DNA of 64,000 nt from Climacium dendroides (taxonomy: Eukaryota; Streptophyta; Bryopsida; Hypnales; Climaciaceae): positions 30,522,001-30,586,000 of the forward strand of contig OX467086.1 in assembly GCA_950106755.1 (NCBI GenBank), in the 5' to 3' direction. The notes below the pieces were generated by a model that was given only the letters and a program-made list of their open reading frames with translations, did no database searches and had not been told where the DNA came from. Of this stretch, positions 47,945 through 60,226 are shown piece after piece. The stretch's first letter is position 1. Each line of letters starts with the position of its first letter. The position numbers were made by a program, and so were the translations under genes.

Positions 47945-50446
47945 CACTTACAATTCTACACATTTTTCAATTAGTGTAGTACTAGATGCTGTGGTTGAGT
48001 ATGGAAAAAACATTCTTCTTAAATGGCTTGTTCTTTCCTATTCAAATAGCAGTTTTGAGTGTTTTTTGATGGAAAAGAGGATTTGGGGCTTTAGAAATTC
48101 ATAATCAATTATTAGTTTATTATAATATTACATAGTTATTGAATTGTTTCATGTGATTATATTGTATAAATTCAATATTATAATATATGAATTTTATATA
48201 TGTCATTTATGTTTATATTTTTATTTAATTATTTATTTAAAAAATGAAAATTTATAAATTTAAGAATTTGTAGGTTTTAAAAGCTATTACTTGTGAACTA
48301 TGTTTTAGAAATTTAGAAATTTAGAAGAATAACTAGCAGTTGGCGCTTGTTGTGCTATGCATTCATCATTAGAATTTTATAAGGAATTTTTATGTATTAG
48401 ATAGAATGCAAAACAAAAATTTCAATAAATCTTCAAATAAAAATGACTAAAATCTTTGTATAATTTTTTTTATAAATAAGCATATAGTAAAAAGTACAAT
48501 AGAAATTTATTGAATGATGAATGAAACATATGCAATGGTAAATATTATAAAAGATACGCATACATTAGAATGCATTAAAAATTTGACTCCATTGTTACAA
48601 AAAATGGCAACCCAAATTGAAGAATTGAAAAAAAAACTTATAAATCTCAAAAACTTTGTGAGCAATTTAATTGTTGTGGAATCCAAAATTGCTTCAATTA
48701 AATAAATTTCTCAAAATCATTTGGTAGTAGCAATAGAAAATTGAAATCATAAAAGCTCAAAGCTCACAAAAGCACAGAATCATAGAAGTGCAAAGTCAAG
48801 AGAAGCAATGGATTTGTTACCTCTATAATATCATCCTATGAATCCTCTTTAATATCACCTTCATTGCAACAACTATGTTATTTTTATAATATCACCCTTT
48901 GTAAAAAGTGATATTATAGAAGTGATTGCAAACTTCTATTTCTGTAATATCACATTGTGTGAAAGTATGATTTCTATGTATGCATGATTGAAAATATTTT
49001 TACAAAATATTTAAAATAATTATTTTAAAGACTTGTTGAAATCATTATCATGCATTCTATTCAAATATATCAAAATTTTACTAATATGTGATACAATGAA
49101 TGCGTAGCATAGCAAGCACGAGGCCCTAATATTAATGGTGGCGTTTGTGATATTGCAGAGGGAGTTATGATTTTAGTACTGTGAATTGTAATTTTATCTC
49201 TAAATTTTTTTAAATTTTTTTTCTATGTATTTAATTTTAATGTTTTAAAATTTGAATTTGCAATAATTTTATAATTTTGAGTTGAAAACTAGTATTTTGC
49301 AATCTATATGGTCAAAATTTTGAATTTTCTTGACACATTCATATACTATTGTAGTGCAAGATCACAAGGTTGGATAAACAAAAAATTTAAATAGAAATAG
49401 AAATGGTTCGTTATGGAATTTTTTAGCAAATTTGGAATGGTTTTACAAAATTTAGCTATAAAACTTTGAAGATTGATGTGCACTTTAGTCACATCATGTG
49501 CACTTATGAAAAACCAAATATATATTTCAATGTATATTTTTTAAAGAAGATATAAAATATTATTTTTATTATCTTTTTTTTCTTTAATTAATTGAATTTC
49601 ATCATTTTGACTCCAAATTTAGGATTGAATATTTTTCCAAATAAAGCAATAAACTAAATTTATCGTCTAACCTTCTAGAAGGAAGGTTAGTTGATTCAAT
49701 CTAAAATTATACGTATAAGCATATTCAAAATAAATTGAACACATCCATAGGATGTAGATGTGTAGCAAAAAATAATTTATGATTTCAAATCTAAGAAGGG
49801 GAGAATTGTAATCCATGCAAAAGAACTTATACACAAAACGGAAAAAAATACAAATCAAATTGAAAAGTTATGAATTTTTAAAGTCTAGTCTTAATATTTG
49901 AAATTTTTTTTTAGATTTATGTAAGTTTAAAATGCTTTGCTCTAAGTTAAACTTTGAACTATTTTTGTAACTCAATTTTCAATGTATTTGGTAAAATTTT
50001 GATTCACAAGATGTAGATTGTTAATTACAACTTTGTAAACATTGGAATTGGCATTTTTTTATTGTACAAGTACTTATTTCTTGACAATCCACTATTTTAA
50101 ATCATTCTTCACTTCATTCTACTTACTAGTTCTTTACCTCATTCTACTTACTAGTTTTTTGAGCATGAATATGAAGCATTTTTTGTCACCGTTTTTTTTT
50201 TAATATATTTTGAACTTATTTATTCAACATTGTTTGGAGAATTGCAAGTTTCAGGTTCTACACATTTTTGAATAAAGTTTGAAAGATGAAATCTAACCAT
50301 TTGAATTAGGATATTTAGATTTATATATATGTGAAAAACTTTGAAGGAGAATACATTTTGATTTATGAAATGAAAGTTAGGAAAAGTTTTACTAGTTTGT
50401 TAACAATTATGGATTTTGTACTCTAAAATAAACTTTGAAGTTCTTG
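47945..50446. other. No gene; possible inverted ends around 48.3-49.1 kb
   Basis: Very AT-rich. GGCGCTTGTTGTGCTATGCA at 48,341 resembles the reverse complement of TGCGTAGCATAGCAAGCACG near 49,100, an imperfect inverted pair about 760 bases apart that might bound a small element. Between 48,810 and 48,960 the phrase TAATATCAC recurs several times. No coding sequence supported. Confidence 0.4.
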
Positions 50447-50450
50447 TTAA

Positions 50451-51017
50451 CCCCTAAAGTCCCATGGCCATTTTTCTGCCAAAACCACTCAAAACTACTA
50501 CTTCTACTATAATCACTTACAAAATAAATTTTAAGAAACACTTTTTAGAATGTAGCCGTAGGATCTTATTCTACACTTGTTTTGGATCATGTGATAATTT
50601 TTTTGTGATATTTGACTGTATAGATTGAAAGATATTAGCATTCAAAATAAAAGAAAAAAAATTCTCTCAAGAAGTCACTATAATTGCCCACAAAATGAGA
50701 AGCTCCATAACTTTCACATATTTAATCCAAATGGAATGAATCAAAGCTTTCCATTTATAAAAAATATAATCTATAAGAAAAAAAATATCAAAAAATTTAT
50801 TTTGATTTTTTTTGCTGCCTGCTCTTCCCCATTTTGAGGTTATTGTGGCATAACTTTTGCTCTCGGGCACCGATTGAAATAAAAATTATATTCTCCAAAA
50901 GCTCTTAAGTTTTTTTATTTTAAGAAAAAATTTCAAAAAGTTTCAGTAAAATTTGAGATCATAGGAGCCTGCCTGAAATCCATTTTGTCCCCCATAGGGA
51001 CAATGGGACTTTAGGGG
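50451..51017 (+). repeat. TTAA-flanked repeat family, copy 4 (best preserved)
   Basis: The left end is TTAA (50,447-50,450) then CCCCTAAAGTCCCATGG. The right end is ATGGGACTTTAGGGG then TTAA (51,018-51,021). The first 15 bases are perfect inverted repeats (CCCCTAAAGTCCCAT). It is 567 bp long, AT-rich and non-coding. Outside TTAA the flanks share nothing, so TTAA (or the TA inside it) is the likely target duplication. Confidence 0.85.
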
Positions 51018-51791
51018 TTAAACTTATTTTTCAATAGTATTAAGGAAAATTTCCAATTATAGGACCTCCTTGTTTATGACCACATCCAAACCATTGGGAT
51101 TGACATTTTTCAATTCTTTAACTATATTCTCGACAATTTTGTACTATGAAACACTATCTATTTTATTGTATTTACTATTGTTTTTCCATTTCATTGAAAA
51201 AATTCAAATGATTTGAATTTTTTCAAGCATATTGCTAATCGTCCTTGAATAAGGAATCCAAAGGACCACCATTATTTATTACATTTTTTCATAAAAATGT
51301 GCTCTTGTGAAGTGTAGCAAACTTGTTTTTTGCAGAGCGAACTTGTAAAAGGATTTTTATCTATTCAATTAGTAATATCTGGCAATCTATATGGTGGAAA
51401 TATTTTAAATTTAAAAAAAAAAAATTTAAATTAGCATACTATAAGATCTTATGGTTGCATGTATCCAATTTTTTTTCCCTTGAAATTTGGTATTTGTATT
51501 AAAAATAACAATTTTTGGATGTGATCAGAAAAAACATTGTCAAAAATCATGAGGGTTGAAATTAAAAATTTCAAACATAATGCACTATAAATTATGAAAG
51601 TGGAACAATACATTGGAGAACTAAATTGTTAGAAAGTTGCTAGGCCTTTAGGAAATAAGGATTATTCTTTACATTAATATAGATTTTCAAATCAAAATTA
51701 AGTTATGAAATTAAAAAGTAAAAGGACTTGATATTTTTTGAATAGCCAATTTTTGTAGTATAATAAAGGTAACTTAAAACATTAGTCATAT
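51018..51791. other. No gene seen
   Basis: AT-rich intergenic sequence with poly-A/poly-T runs and no supported feature. Confidence 0.5.
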
Positions 51792-52948
51792 CTAAATGAC
51801 TTCCCAATCTTCTAAACTAATACCTTCAAAATCTTTGGTGCCTTTGAACACCACAATTTTTGATTTGAAGGTCCATTCGGCAACCACGTCAATGAGGGCA
51901 GAGTCGTGCATAGATCTCATATTTTTTATTTTTGGATACAACTTGTGAGTTTTCTTTCTATCTCCAATCCAAGTCCTCAAATATTTCTCTAAGTCTAATC
52001 GTGAATCTACATCCATGATTTTTTGCAATAGAGTGATCTTGTCAAAAGATGTAAGTTCCTCCCATCGAAGTTCTATGGAAGAATCTTTTGATACATCACA
52101 AACCTTCTTGTGTTTTTTGGATGTTGTAGGACCGCCTTTTGCTAGCCGCTTACTCTTTCGTGAGGTTCCTTCGTCCTCTAGAATTACAACGTTGCTTGCT
52201 TGTCCCACAGGAACACCTTCTTCGCTCATAGTGATGTCTTCTTCATTAGCAATGATGCCTTCTGATTCTATATTGATGTCTTCATTCTCGATGTCAACGC
52301 CGGTAAGGGCTAGAAAATCATTCTCCAATTCCACATCATGAGTGATTCCTCCATCATTCGTCTGATTCACTGCACGTTGATTGTATATTTTTTGGTAGTA
52401 TTGTTTATGGTCCATAAAATACAGATAGACATCATCTATCTCCCAACCACTACAAGAGAAACATGTCCTAATTGACAAAAATCAGCCCCTCCTAATCTAC
52501 AAAAAATTGACAGATTTTTGTCAATTAGGACAAAAAACTGTCCGAAATGACAGAAAATTGTCCTAATTGACAAAAATCTGTCAATTTTCTGTAGATTAGG
52601 AGGGGCTGATTTTTGTCAATTAGGACGAATTTCTGTCATTTTGGACAGGTTTTCTTGTAGTGAATGTAATTGTGAAGCTAAACCATTGATAACAAACTGC
52701 AATGCTCCTAAACCATGAATATTTTGTTCAATGAATTTGTTGCATTTTTTCCTAGCATCTATGTTGTTTTTATAGTTTGAAAATAGAACATCATGAACCT
52801 CTCCATCAAGGGGATTTGTAAACCACCAATTGATTTTTGATTGCGCATCTAAATAATCTAAATATGCAGAGTGATGATAATGCTGAAGGTACTTCCTGCC
52901 ATAAAGACTATCGCCGCTGGCACTTTTGGAGTACTTGGGGGCCTTCAT
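51792..52948 (-). pseudogene. Unknown protein gene, split by a CACTA miniature element
   Basis: Two minus-strand open segments flank the insertion at 52,448-52,662. The upstream part (from ATG 52,946-52,948) encodes MKAPKYSKSASGDSLYGRKY, then YHHSAYLDYLDAQSKINWWF and a segment ending GLASQLH. The downstream part begins EIDDVYLYFMDHKQYYQKIY, has an acidic middle, a basic KSKRLAKGGPTTSKKHKKV (possible nuclear localisation signal) and ends LEDWEVI. Ignoring the element and one 3-bp target copy, the two parts are in the same frame and would give about 312 residues. I do not recognise the family. The insertion shifts the frame, so this allele is probably disrupted. A Pro/Ser-rich open segment upstream (54,033-53,657) might be an additional exon but is unsupported. 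Confidence 0.55.
52448..52662. mobile_element. 215-bp CACTA miniature element, almost entirely palindromic
   Basis: It begins CACTACAAGAGAAACATGTC and ends GACAGGTTTTCTTGTAGTG, the canonical plant CACTA terminus. The interior is a long inverted repeat: AATCAGCCCCTCCTAATCTAC near the left returns as GTAGATTAGGAGGGGCTGAT near the right, and the word TAATTGACAAAAAT and its complement recur. The flanks on the minus strand are ATT and GTT, consistent with a 3-bp target duplication with one later change. It has no coding capacity and must have been mobilised by another CACTA transposase. Confidence 0.9.
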
Positions 52949-55119
52949 TCAAAATATACGTTCACGACTAGGCCCCGGATTTGCCTCCACAACCAATGCA
53001 ACTTCCACTCCAACTCCAACATTTGAAGAAACAACCTCCTTTGTCCTTATTGGTGCATTAGAACAAGTATCTAATTGGGACCTAGCAGGAATATTGCATA
53101 GTGGTGGAATAGGCGAGGCAGATTGGTGAAAGTACACTAGACCCCATACACTTTTGGCAAAATATTGGTTTACTAAAAGTACAAATTTACTAAAGAAAGT
53201 AAAATAGAAAGTGAAAAAATAAAAAATTTCAAATTTTGTTATTTAGCCATTCTAAAACTAGTCAATAGCATCTAAAATCTGTGAGGGAATTTTGAAAAAG
53301 TACACTTCTCACCAAATTATCTATTGCCAACTAAAATAGTACTAGTTTCCTATATCTTTGCTACAAAAATGATGTGTTTGTGAATATAACAATAGATTCC
53401 AATAAAGGATCCTTTGTTGTCTTTTCTAAAGAAAAAAAATTAAAAACAAAATTTCTTAAGGCCAAAAATTTTGTACTTTTTCACATGATTGTAGTACAAA
53501 ATTGACTATGGTTTTTTTTTAAATCCATAAAAGTACAAATTTAATGCACTCAAAGAAGTTTCCTAATAGATTCAATAATGCACATGTGGACTATACATAT
53601 GTAACATCTAGGAAAATAAAACAAAAGTTGTAAAAACAATTATTAAGTTTGAGCATTTACCTAGAAGTGCGCAATGTTGGGACAATTGAGGCAGCAATGC
53701 CTATCAGTGGAGCAGGTGAGGTAGAAGTGCATACTGGTGAGGCCGATGGAATAGCTGATGGAGTAGCAACTTGGGCATGAAGTCGCACACGAGGAACATG
53801 AGGACACATAGGTGTTGTAGGAAGCGCCATGCTAGATACTAAGGGAGATGATCGCCCCACTGATACAGAGGGCCGAGAACAAGAAAATGCATGTTGAGAA
53901 GGGGCAGATGGGTGAAGATTGGACGGTGAAGAAGGCACTGTTGAAGGTATATGAACAATGGTTGGTGAAGGAGAAGTAGGAGATTCTGTGTCTCCCCTAA
54001 AATAAGCTGCAAGCGTTGCCTTCTCTTCTGCACTAAGTTTCGAAAGGAACTCTATAACTGTAAACTAGAAAAATGTATTCAACAAAATGAAGTTGTGATG
54101 CGCAAGGCTGATTCATTGGTTCCTAATGCTCTCATTTGTTTTTATACTGCAATTTAGAAGAACTCGGTGTTACGAACTTCTCTTGGAAGCTTTCATTTCC
54201 TTGAAGTAGAGTTTGGGCGATAAAGTTAGATGTTTTGGCCATTCAACTCTCTACAAGCTATCAGTTGCAATGCTGACTATGAAAAAGTTCTTGCTTTTGG
54301 CCATCCTTAAGTCATACTCCAGATTGCAAGCTATTGGAAGAGTTGTTTTAAAAGTTTTAGGCCAGATGCAGACTGGAAGTTTTAGGGCAGATGTAGACAT
54401 AGATGCAGACTGGGCCACTTCAGTTACAATTAGGGGCTTTTTGTCGTGGGAGTAATGTAGCCCATGTGACACTCTTTAGCACTGCAGTTTGAAATTTTGA
54501 GATTGATTTTCAGTGAGTCACGATTTTTAAGATTAGAAATTTATCTTCGAGCATTCCGGCAGTTGAGTTTTTCAGATGTTGGGGTGCAATTTTTGTGAAG
54601 CAGGAAGTTCAGTTGAAGGTGGAAAGTGAATTTCTGTTGCTTAGAACCCACCCCTGGGAAAAAGGTCGAGGACTTTGGGAAGACTTCAGGAGGACGAGTG
54701 ATGGAGGGGTTAGTTCACCTCGGCGTTGGACGGAGACAATGACACATGCACCGACCCTGGATATATTTGGTAGAAATTTTCTACTCATTTTTTACCATAG
54801 AGCTTGTGATAGTATGCAGGGCCTATTAATTTGTACTCTCATTCTTGTAGATTTTCTTTCAAGAAAAAAATGCTTATTATGTTGTTATTTTGTTCCCATT
54901 CCGCCACTGTCGCTTATGCACAAATTTTGAAGCGAATGCTATCTTGAGACCCATCTAGAGAGGAGTAACTAACTGAGGAGGCCCTTGCCCTTTTCTTTAG
55001 AATAAAACGTTGCTTTATTTCGGTGTCTCCCTGTCAAGTAGAGAATGTCAGAGCATTACCACAACCTTTGAAGGTACTCTAAACATAATTTTTGTGCTGA
55101 TTCTTACAACATTAATCAG
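52949..55119. other. No recognised gene
   Basis: 53,150-53,640 is AT-rich. 53,657-54,033 holds a minus-strand Ser/Pro-rich open frame with no recognised domain. 54,210-54,930 has unremarkable short frames. No homology recognised before the lipoxygenase fragment at 55,120. Confidence 0.4.
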
Positions 55120-55311
55120 GAGTTGTCCAAGAAGAAACTGCTTGTTGTCGACTACCATGACGTGTTCCTTCTTCTCGTGGAGCATATAAACGCACAACCT
55201 GGAATGAGAGCATATGCCAACAGAATGCTCCTATTTTTGTCCGATGAAAAAACCCTCAAGGTGCTCTCAATTGAGTTGGTTCTCCCTGGTTTTGGCGGAT
55301 CTAAAAACTGA
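55120..55311 (+). pseudogene. Lipoxygenase exon fragment
   Basis: Lipoxygenases add O2 to polyunsaturated fatty acids (oxylipin pathway). After an acceptor ending ATCAG, the frame reads ELSKKKLLVVDYHDVFLLLV, EHINAQPGMRAYANRMLLFL and SDEKTLKVLSIELVLPGFGG. This is the plant LOX line with LDYHD, then the INA..AYA.RT-like segment, then TLKPLAIELSLP just before the iron-binding helices. The frame stops three codons later; the histidine-bearing catalytic exons are not found downstream. It is a single-exon fragment. Confidence 0.85.
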
Positions 55312-55890
55312 TTGAGTGTCCACTCCTCCGCCTGACACTTCGAAGAAACGATATTGAGTAGAATTGAGTGAAATGTGTATTGTTAGGGTTTAGGCTGTGG
55401 ACATGGTGAATAGGAAACGATATTGAACAGAGTTGAATTTAATTTGTACTATCTTGTGGAATTGCAGTCTGAATTGTTGGTGCATTTTGGCCTTACGATA
55501 CTTCACAAGTCATTCGACGCTCATAAGGTACTCAATTGTGTACTTTGCAACCCTTCGCAACCCTAATGTACGAAGGATTCATTGTTTTAAAATGACTAAT
55601 TCATTTGATCGTAATCTGAAAATAGTAAAATTCTGATGTGGCCAAATTTTCCATCACCAGCTTCATTCAAGAATAGAGCATGTGTTGGTCAAAGAATAAA
55701 TAGAATTAGAAACTACTTCCTCATATGACCTACTCTAAATTGCTAAAAGGAATATATGGCTCTATTTGAGCTTCTTGGTCTTTGAAGGGTTACAACTCTT
55801 AAATTTTGATGAGCCTGATGTATCTGGACAATCATAAATCTTGATGCCATTTGGTTACATGTTGTTTTCATTTTTCTAACGGCTTATATT

Positions 55891-56983
55891 GTCATTGCGC
55901 TCGCGATAGGGCTTTCTCAAGTCGTGGTAGTGCTTTTGCTGCCAAATTCCATTGAGTCTTCAGTCAACTTTTTGGCAGTAACATGGCTTGGAGCCGTTGT
56001 GACTATTCTGAATTTAGTGAACACTGCGCAAGAGCTTCAAAAACAAATCAGCTATATAGGTTTTGTTCATTCTCTAGCTAACTTCCCGTGTGCATGATTC
56101 ATTGTTACATTCGTTGAAGTGAAGTGATTGCGAAGTGAAAATTGTGATGTCCACATGCCTTGTGCTCTTGAAACTAGGACTGTCTATATGGATTTGACTG
56201 AGGTTTATGTTTGGTGACAGAAATAGTACCAATGTTGAGAAAATTCGGTAACTTAACCAATTTGATCCAGATTAATAATTATTAATTTATTTAATGTTGA
56301 TTTTGAATTTGTAGTTTGAAACAAAACCGTACCTTTGTAAGCATTCTTCAGGTAAAGCCGAATGGGAGCTAACATGGATTCCTTAGGGTGGGAGTTTTGT
56401 AACTGTAGCGAATCAATTAAACTTGTAGGATCAACTTCACCAGTGCTAATGGTGACTCGATCAGAGGGAATCTCAATTTTTGATGTTCAGAGACTGCAAT
56501 TTTTAAAGCATGTATGTCTAAGATTGATTAGTGACTATCTCCTTTTGTAGAAATCTCGGATTGCAGGCGCTAGACTCTATCTTCCTCCTGTAGATTTTGG
56601 TGGATTTTGGTAGATTATAGTCATTGAATGTTAACTTAGCTTGAGCTAACGAGTGTAGACAAATTAAAAGGATTAAAATTCCTTTCTTGAGTGTATCAAA
56701 CTAGATACTCCAGAATTTTTGGCTTTCGGTTGCGTCTGGAATTCTTAATGTTCAAGTTATAGAGGTGCTTGGACAATTTCAACACAAATACACAACAAAT
56801 GATCAAATTTTCTACAAGAGTGAAGTACATTATTGCAACATCTGAGCCGCTGGAGAAGGTCAACGCAGCGCAACTGCTAGCAATGATTGTTGGGCGTATG
56901 GAAACTATTGTGCTAAGATTTAGCAACAACACAATGTTCTCCTACTCAGACTTGCTCAAAACCGGACTGCCAAATGTTGAAAG
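55891..56983 (+). pseudogene. AMP-binding (4CL-like acyl-CoA ligase) exon fragments
   Basis: The first piece (55,891-56,055) reads ALAIGLSQVVVVLLLPNSIE then SSVNFLAVTWLGAVVTILNL and VNTAQELQKQIS. It matches the N-terminal domain of plant 4-coumarate:CoA-ligase-like enzymes (GxxxGDVVLLLLPNS...LGAVVTTANPxxTxxEIxKQI). A second piece, 56,819-56,983, with AG/GT borders, reads VKYIIATSEPLEKVNAAQLL and later FSYSDLL, plausibly the next conserved segment of the same enzyme. The AMP-binding P-loop (SSGTTGxPKGV) is not present. Replacement of the usual GDVV glycine/aspartate by VVVV suggests no selection. Confidence 0.75.
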
Positions 56984-59021
56984 GTACTTGTTTGATAGCT
57001 TGTATAAAGACCCTTTGCACTGATGATTGATAACTTAAACTTGGAATAGCTTATAACTTCTGGAGGCATTACTAAATGAATGCAATGATTTCCTCTTGCT
57101 AAATATAATTTCACTTGTTTTTTTGCTCTATCATCGTGTCTTGTCAGTCGATCGATAAGTATGTCATGAATTGGATCTGCATTTCTTAATGTATAAGGGG
57201 ACTCATATCTGCAGTCTTGTTCTAGATTTACCAGCACAAGCAGGGAAGTGGTTATCGATATAATTTGGTATCGTTGAGATTTTAATATCATTTATATTCA
57301 TGAATTGTAGGCCACAATCAAAGTAAAGCGACACGGTGTCGATTTTGTTCTCTTCTAGCACAACTGGAAGGAGTGAAGGAGTGGCACTCACTCACTAGAA
57401 CTACGTTGCACCAAAGTTTGTCTACACAATAGAGCTGGACATAGAGGAGTGTTTGAAGCAGAATCCTAGAATCAATCAATTCATGTCCAAGGTATGTGCT
57501 AAGTCTGCTAGACTTGAGTTCTCCAAAACGCCTTGGACACCATTAGACATCATTTCTGTTTTGGCTTGTGGAGGAGAGTCTCTGTCAGTTGAACATGATG
57601 GTCATTGTAAGATCCTGATGTAGGAAAAAAGGGAGCTTCAAAAGGCCTCAACTATTGGGCGTAGAGTTGGTCCATTTCTGCTTCCATGTATGAGAAAACC
57701 TTCATGACAATATTTTTTTCATGCCATATGTGTTTAGGGAGAAGATATTCTTTCCAACAACGAGCTATTTGAGCAACCTAGCTTCAGCTGCTTCTCATTT
57801 TGAACCATTAGATCAACCAAATGTATATGCCTTTAATCGAGAGTTGCCCCGAACTGGGCAATAATGTGTCCACATAATGTAGATTAGCCTCTTAGCTCTG
57901 AAGCGTTAAATAGTCTATGAAGGAATTTTGTATCATTGGAGATGTCCGTCTAAAATTAATTTTTCGATTGTTTCTTGTCCTTGCGCTAATACTAAATATT
58001 GTAGACGCTTTAGTATCTGTCCACTACATAGAGAGACTGCGAAGGAGGTCTTTGCCGCAACATCTCAAATTACGGGTTTCCAATGTCACTCGCCGATCAA
58101 GGTATGACACAAATCAATATAAATATCTAGTTCTTATCTGTATCGTCATTTTTTCTAGGTGCACCAAATTAAGGTTTGATGAAGACAAATAGTTTATTGG
58201 ATTGCATACTGGAATGAAATCATTCCATTCGATAAGCTCTCTTGAGATAAGGTCTTGGTAAGCTCGAATTGTTGGTAATTATGATTAAAGATTGCACGTG
58301 CTGTGCAGGACATTCGATGAAACAGTAGTCTCTTCAAGCAACTGGGGTCATAAACATTATAATGAGAGCACTGTGACATACTATGCCATGATTTTTGCTT
58401 CTACTTGCTTCAGGAATCTGAGCCCCAATATCAACAACTAGCAAAGTTTATGCACATCCACTTGCACATCGGTAAATCCAATGCAATTGCATATTGAGTA
58501 CTATCGGTACTATTTCATCACATGTTTGAATTCTGGTAAATTACCTTTACCTCTCCGTGCTTTTAGTTGGATTTGGTGTTTGCAGTAGTTTGCTTGCCCC
58601 AATCATTGAGTATGTACTTCAAATAGAGCATGACAAGAATTTTGATTTATAGAGACAGAGAGTTCAGTTGAGTCCATGTAATATTCTAGCATTGGTTGAG
58701 TTTGATTCATGCCTCACCCAATTATCATGTACTGATAGATCACTTTAGAAGCTTGTTAACCCTTAATTTTGCAATTGTTAGCAGCTCAGTTACCAAAAAA
58801 TTTGCTCTATGCTTGTATTGAGGAGGTAGTGATAAGTGTTTTATTTTGGTGGCATGTGCCAAGCATTTCTCGAAGGACCTAGAAACTGCTTCTTGGGGTT
58901 GGTAGTAGATCATACATAGCAGATTGAGTCAATTTTGAAGGATTAAATCCTTTGAAATTAAAATTTCTTTCAGAGAGGTGAAAATTATCAGTTCCTCACA
59001 AGAATTGAACTAACCAGCGCA
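56984..59021 (+). other. Exon-like segments of unknown origin between captured fragments
   Basis: Several segments look like spliced coding sequence but I cannot name them. 57,398-57,492 reads NYVAPKFVYTIELDIEECLK then QNPRINQFMSK before a GTATGT donor. About 57,739-57,870 follows a TTTAG acceptor and reads EKIFFPTTSYLSNLASAASH. 58,003-58,100 reads DALVSVHYIERLRRRSLPQH with a good donor (AG|GTATGA). 58,412-58,470 reads ESEPQYQQLAKFMHIHLHI between CAG and GTAAAT. They may be further captured exons or intron sequence that happens to be open. Confidence 0.4.
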
Positions 59022-60226
59022 ATGATTTCTCTATTCAAGGTCGTGTTTGGAGTCTTGGGTAAGCCATACTCTACCAGTTCGTAGAGTGTATTATACAGTT
59101 AAAGCTAAGGTTCTATGATCTTCAATTCAATGGTTTCTCATTTATATCCTTGCAACTCAAATGTGTAAGACCCATGCTCTAGAGAAACTTTCCAACCATA
59201 GTCCAGCTAATGATGTCTAAAATATGCACGGTCAAATTCGTGAAAGATGACAGGTTTATTTACTTGAAAAATTGTGGTTTCAGTTGCTCAAGCTCTGAAA
59301 TCTAATCTTTTTGATTGCATAATGCCTTGATAACTAGGAAATTTCAAGCAGTCAGATTCGTTTTGACCTAGGAGCCCAAATAAATTTTTGACACCAATCT
59401 CTATGATGTGTACAATTATGGGTTTCAGTTTGCCCTATGGCAACTCAAATCATACTTCACCAGTTCCTCAAAACCAGCCTTTATTTTGCCTGCCAATTTA
59501 ATGGAATTCACTAGCATTATGGGGTTGGGGGACCTGTAAACTACCAGTATTTGAGTTGGGTACTGAAGTCTTTACATTCATTGCTGAAAATATAGTGCTG
59601 AAGATTTATTAAAGATGTACAATTTATAGTCTGTATTGAGACTCACAAGTTCATGTTGGATGTTTTTGTTGCATACAGGTAATATAACTACCGCGTTTTT
59701 ATTCATGGAACCTTTGTAAGCTCCTTAGCTTCTTAGGAAAATTGATTGCGTTTTATTCCTGGAACCTTTGTAAGCTCCTCAGCTTCTCAGGAAAATTGAT
59801 TGCTTCAAGCTTTTGTCAATCCTTCTAGATGTGGATCGGAGACACATGAACCAGAAATTTTCAATAGTATCTCTATAGTTATGAACTCTCTTTACTCCGT
59901 CAAATTGATAAAATTTCTCATATTTAATTTAAACTTCCATATTCCCTGCTTGATTTGAAAGACAGGAAGTGGCCGCATTGATTCATCCATCGGGGCCATC
60001 ATGTATGTACACTTTCACGTTCTAGAAGATCTTCTGGAACATGAAAGTGGAGCAATTTTCAGGGGACCTGTATTTGACAGTTGCACTCAATTTCATTTTG
60101 TGGACATTCTGTGGCCTCTCAATCATCAATTTCCAAGTGGTAGTGGTGACCATCAATGCTGCTGGCGCTTGCCTTGAGATTTTGTACATCACTGTATATA
60201 TTCTTTTCTATGAAGGAAAGCCCAGG
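59022..60226 (+). pseudogene. SWEET (MtN3) sugar transporter fragment, N-terminal triple-helix half
   Basis: SWEETs are membrane uniporters for sugars, with two three-helix MtN3 repeats. Exon 1 (59,022-59,058) is MISLFKVVFGVLG. Exon 2 (from 59,679) is GNITTAFLFMEP, giving the family line GxxGNI...FLSP; the phase joins correctly. Exon 3 (60,026-60,226) is KIFWNMKVEQFSGDLYL, then TVALNFILWTFCGLSI, then INFQVVVVTINAAGACLEIL and YITVYILFYEGKPR, i.e. the PTFWxIxKxKSTG..., LNCxLWxxYGL and TxNGxGxxxE helices. Exon 2 cannot be joined to exon 3 in frame through any canonical donor, and the second MtN3 repeat is missing, so I call it a fragment. Both exons 2 and 3 have tandem duplications at their ends. 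Confidence 0.8.
59693..59803. repeat. 55-56-bp tandem duplication over SWEET exon 2 donor
   Basis: GCGTTTT..ATTC.TGGAACCTTTGTAAG through AGGAAAATTGATT occurs twice in direct succession, with a few substitutions. The copy duplicates the 3' end of exon 2 and its GTAAGC donor. Confidence 0.85.
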
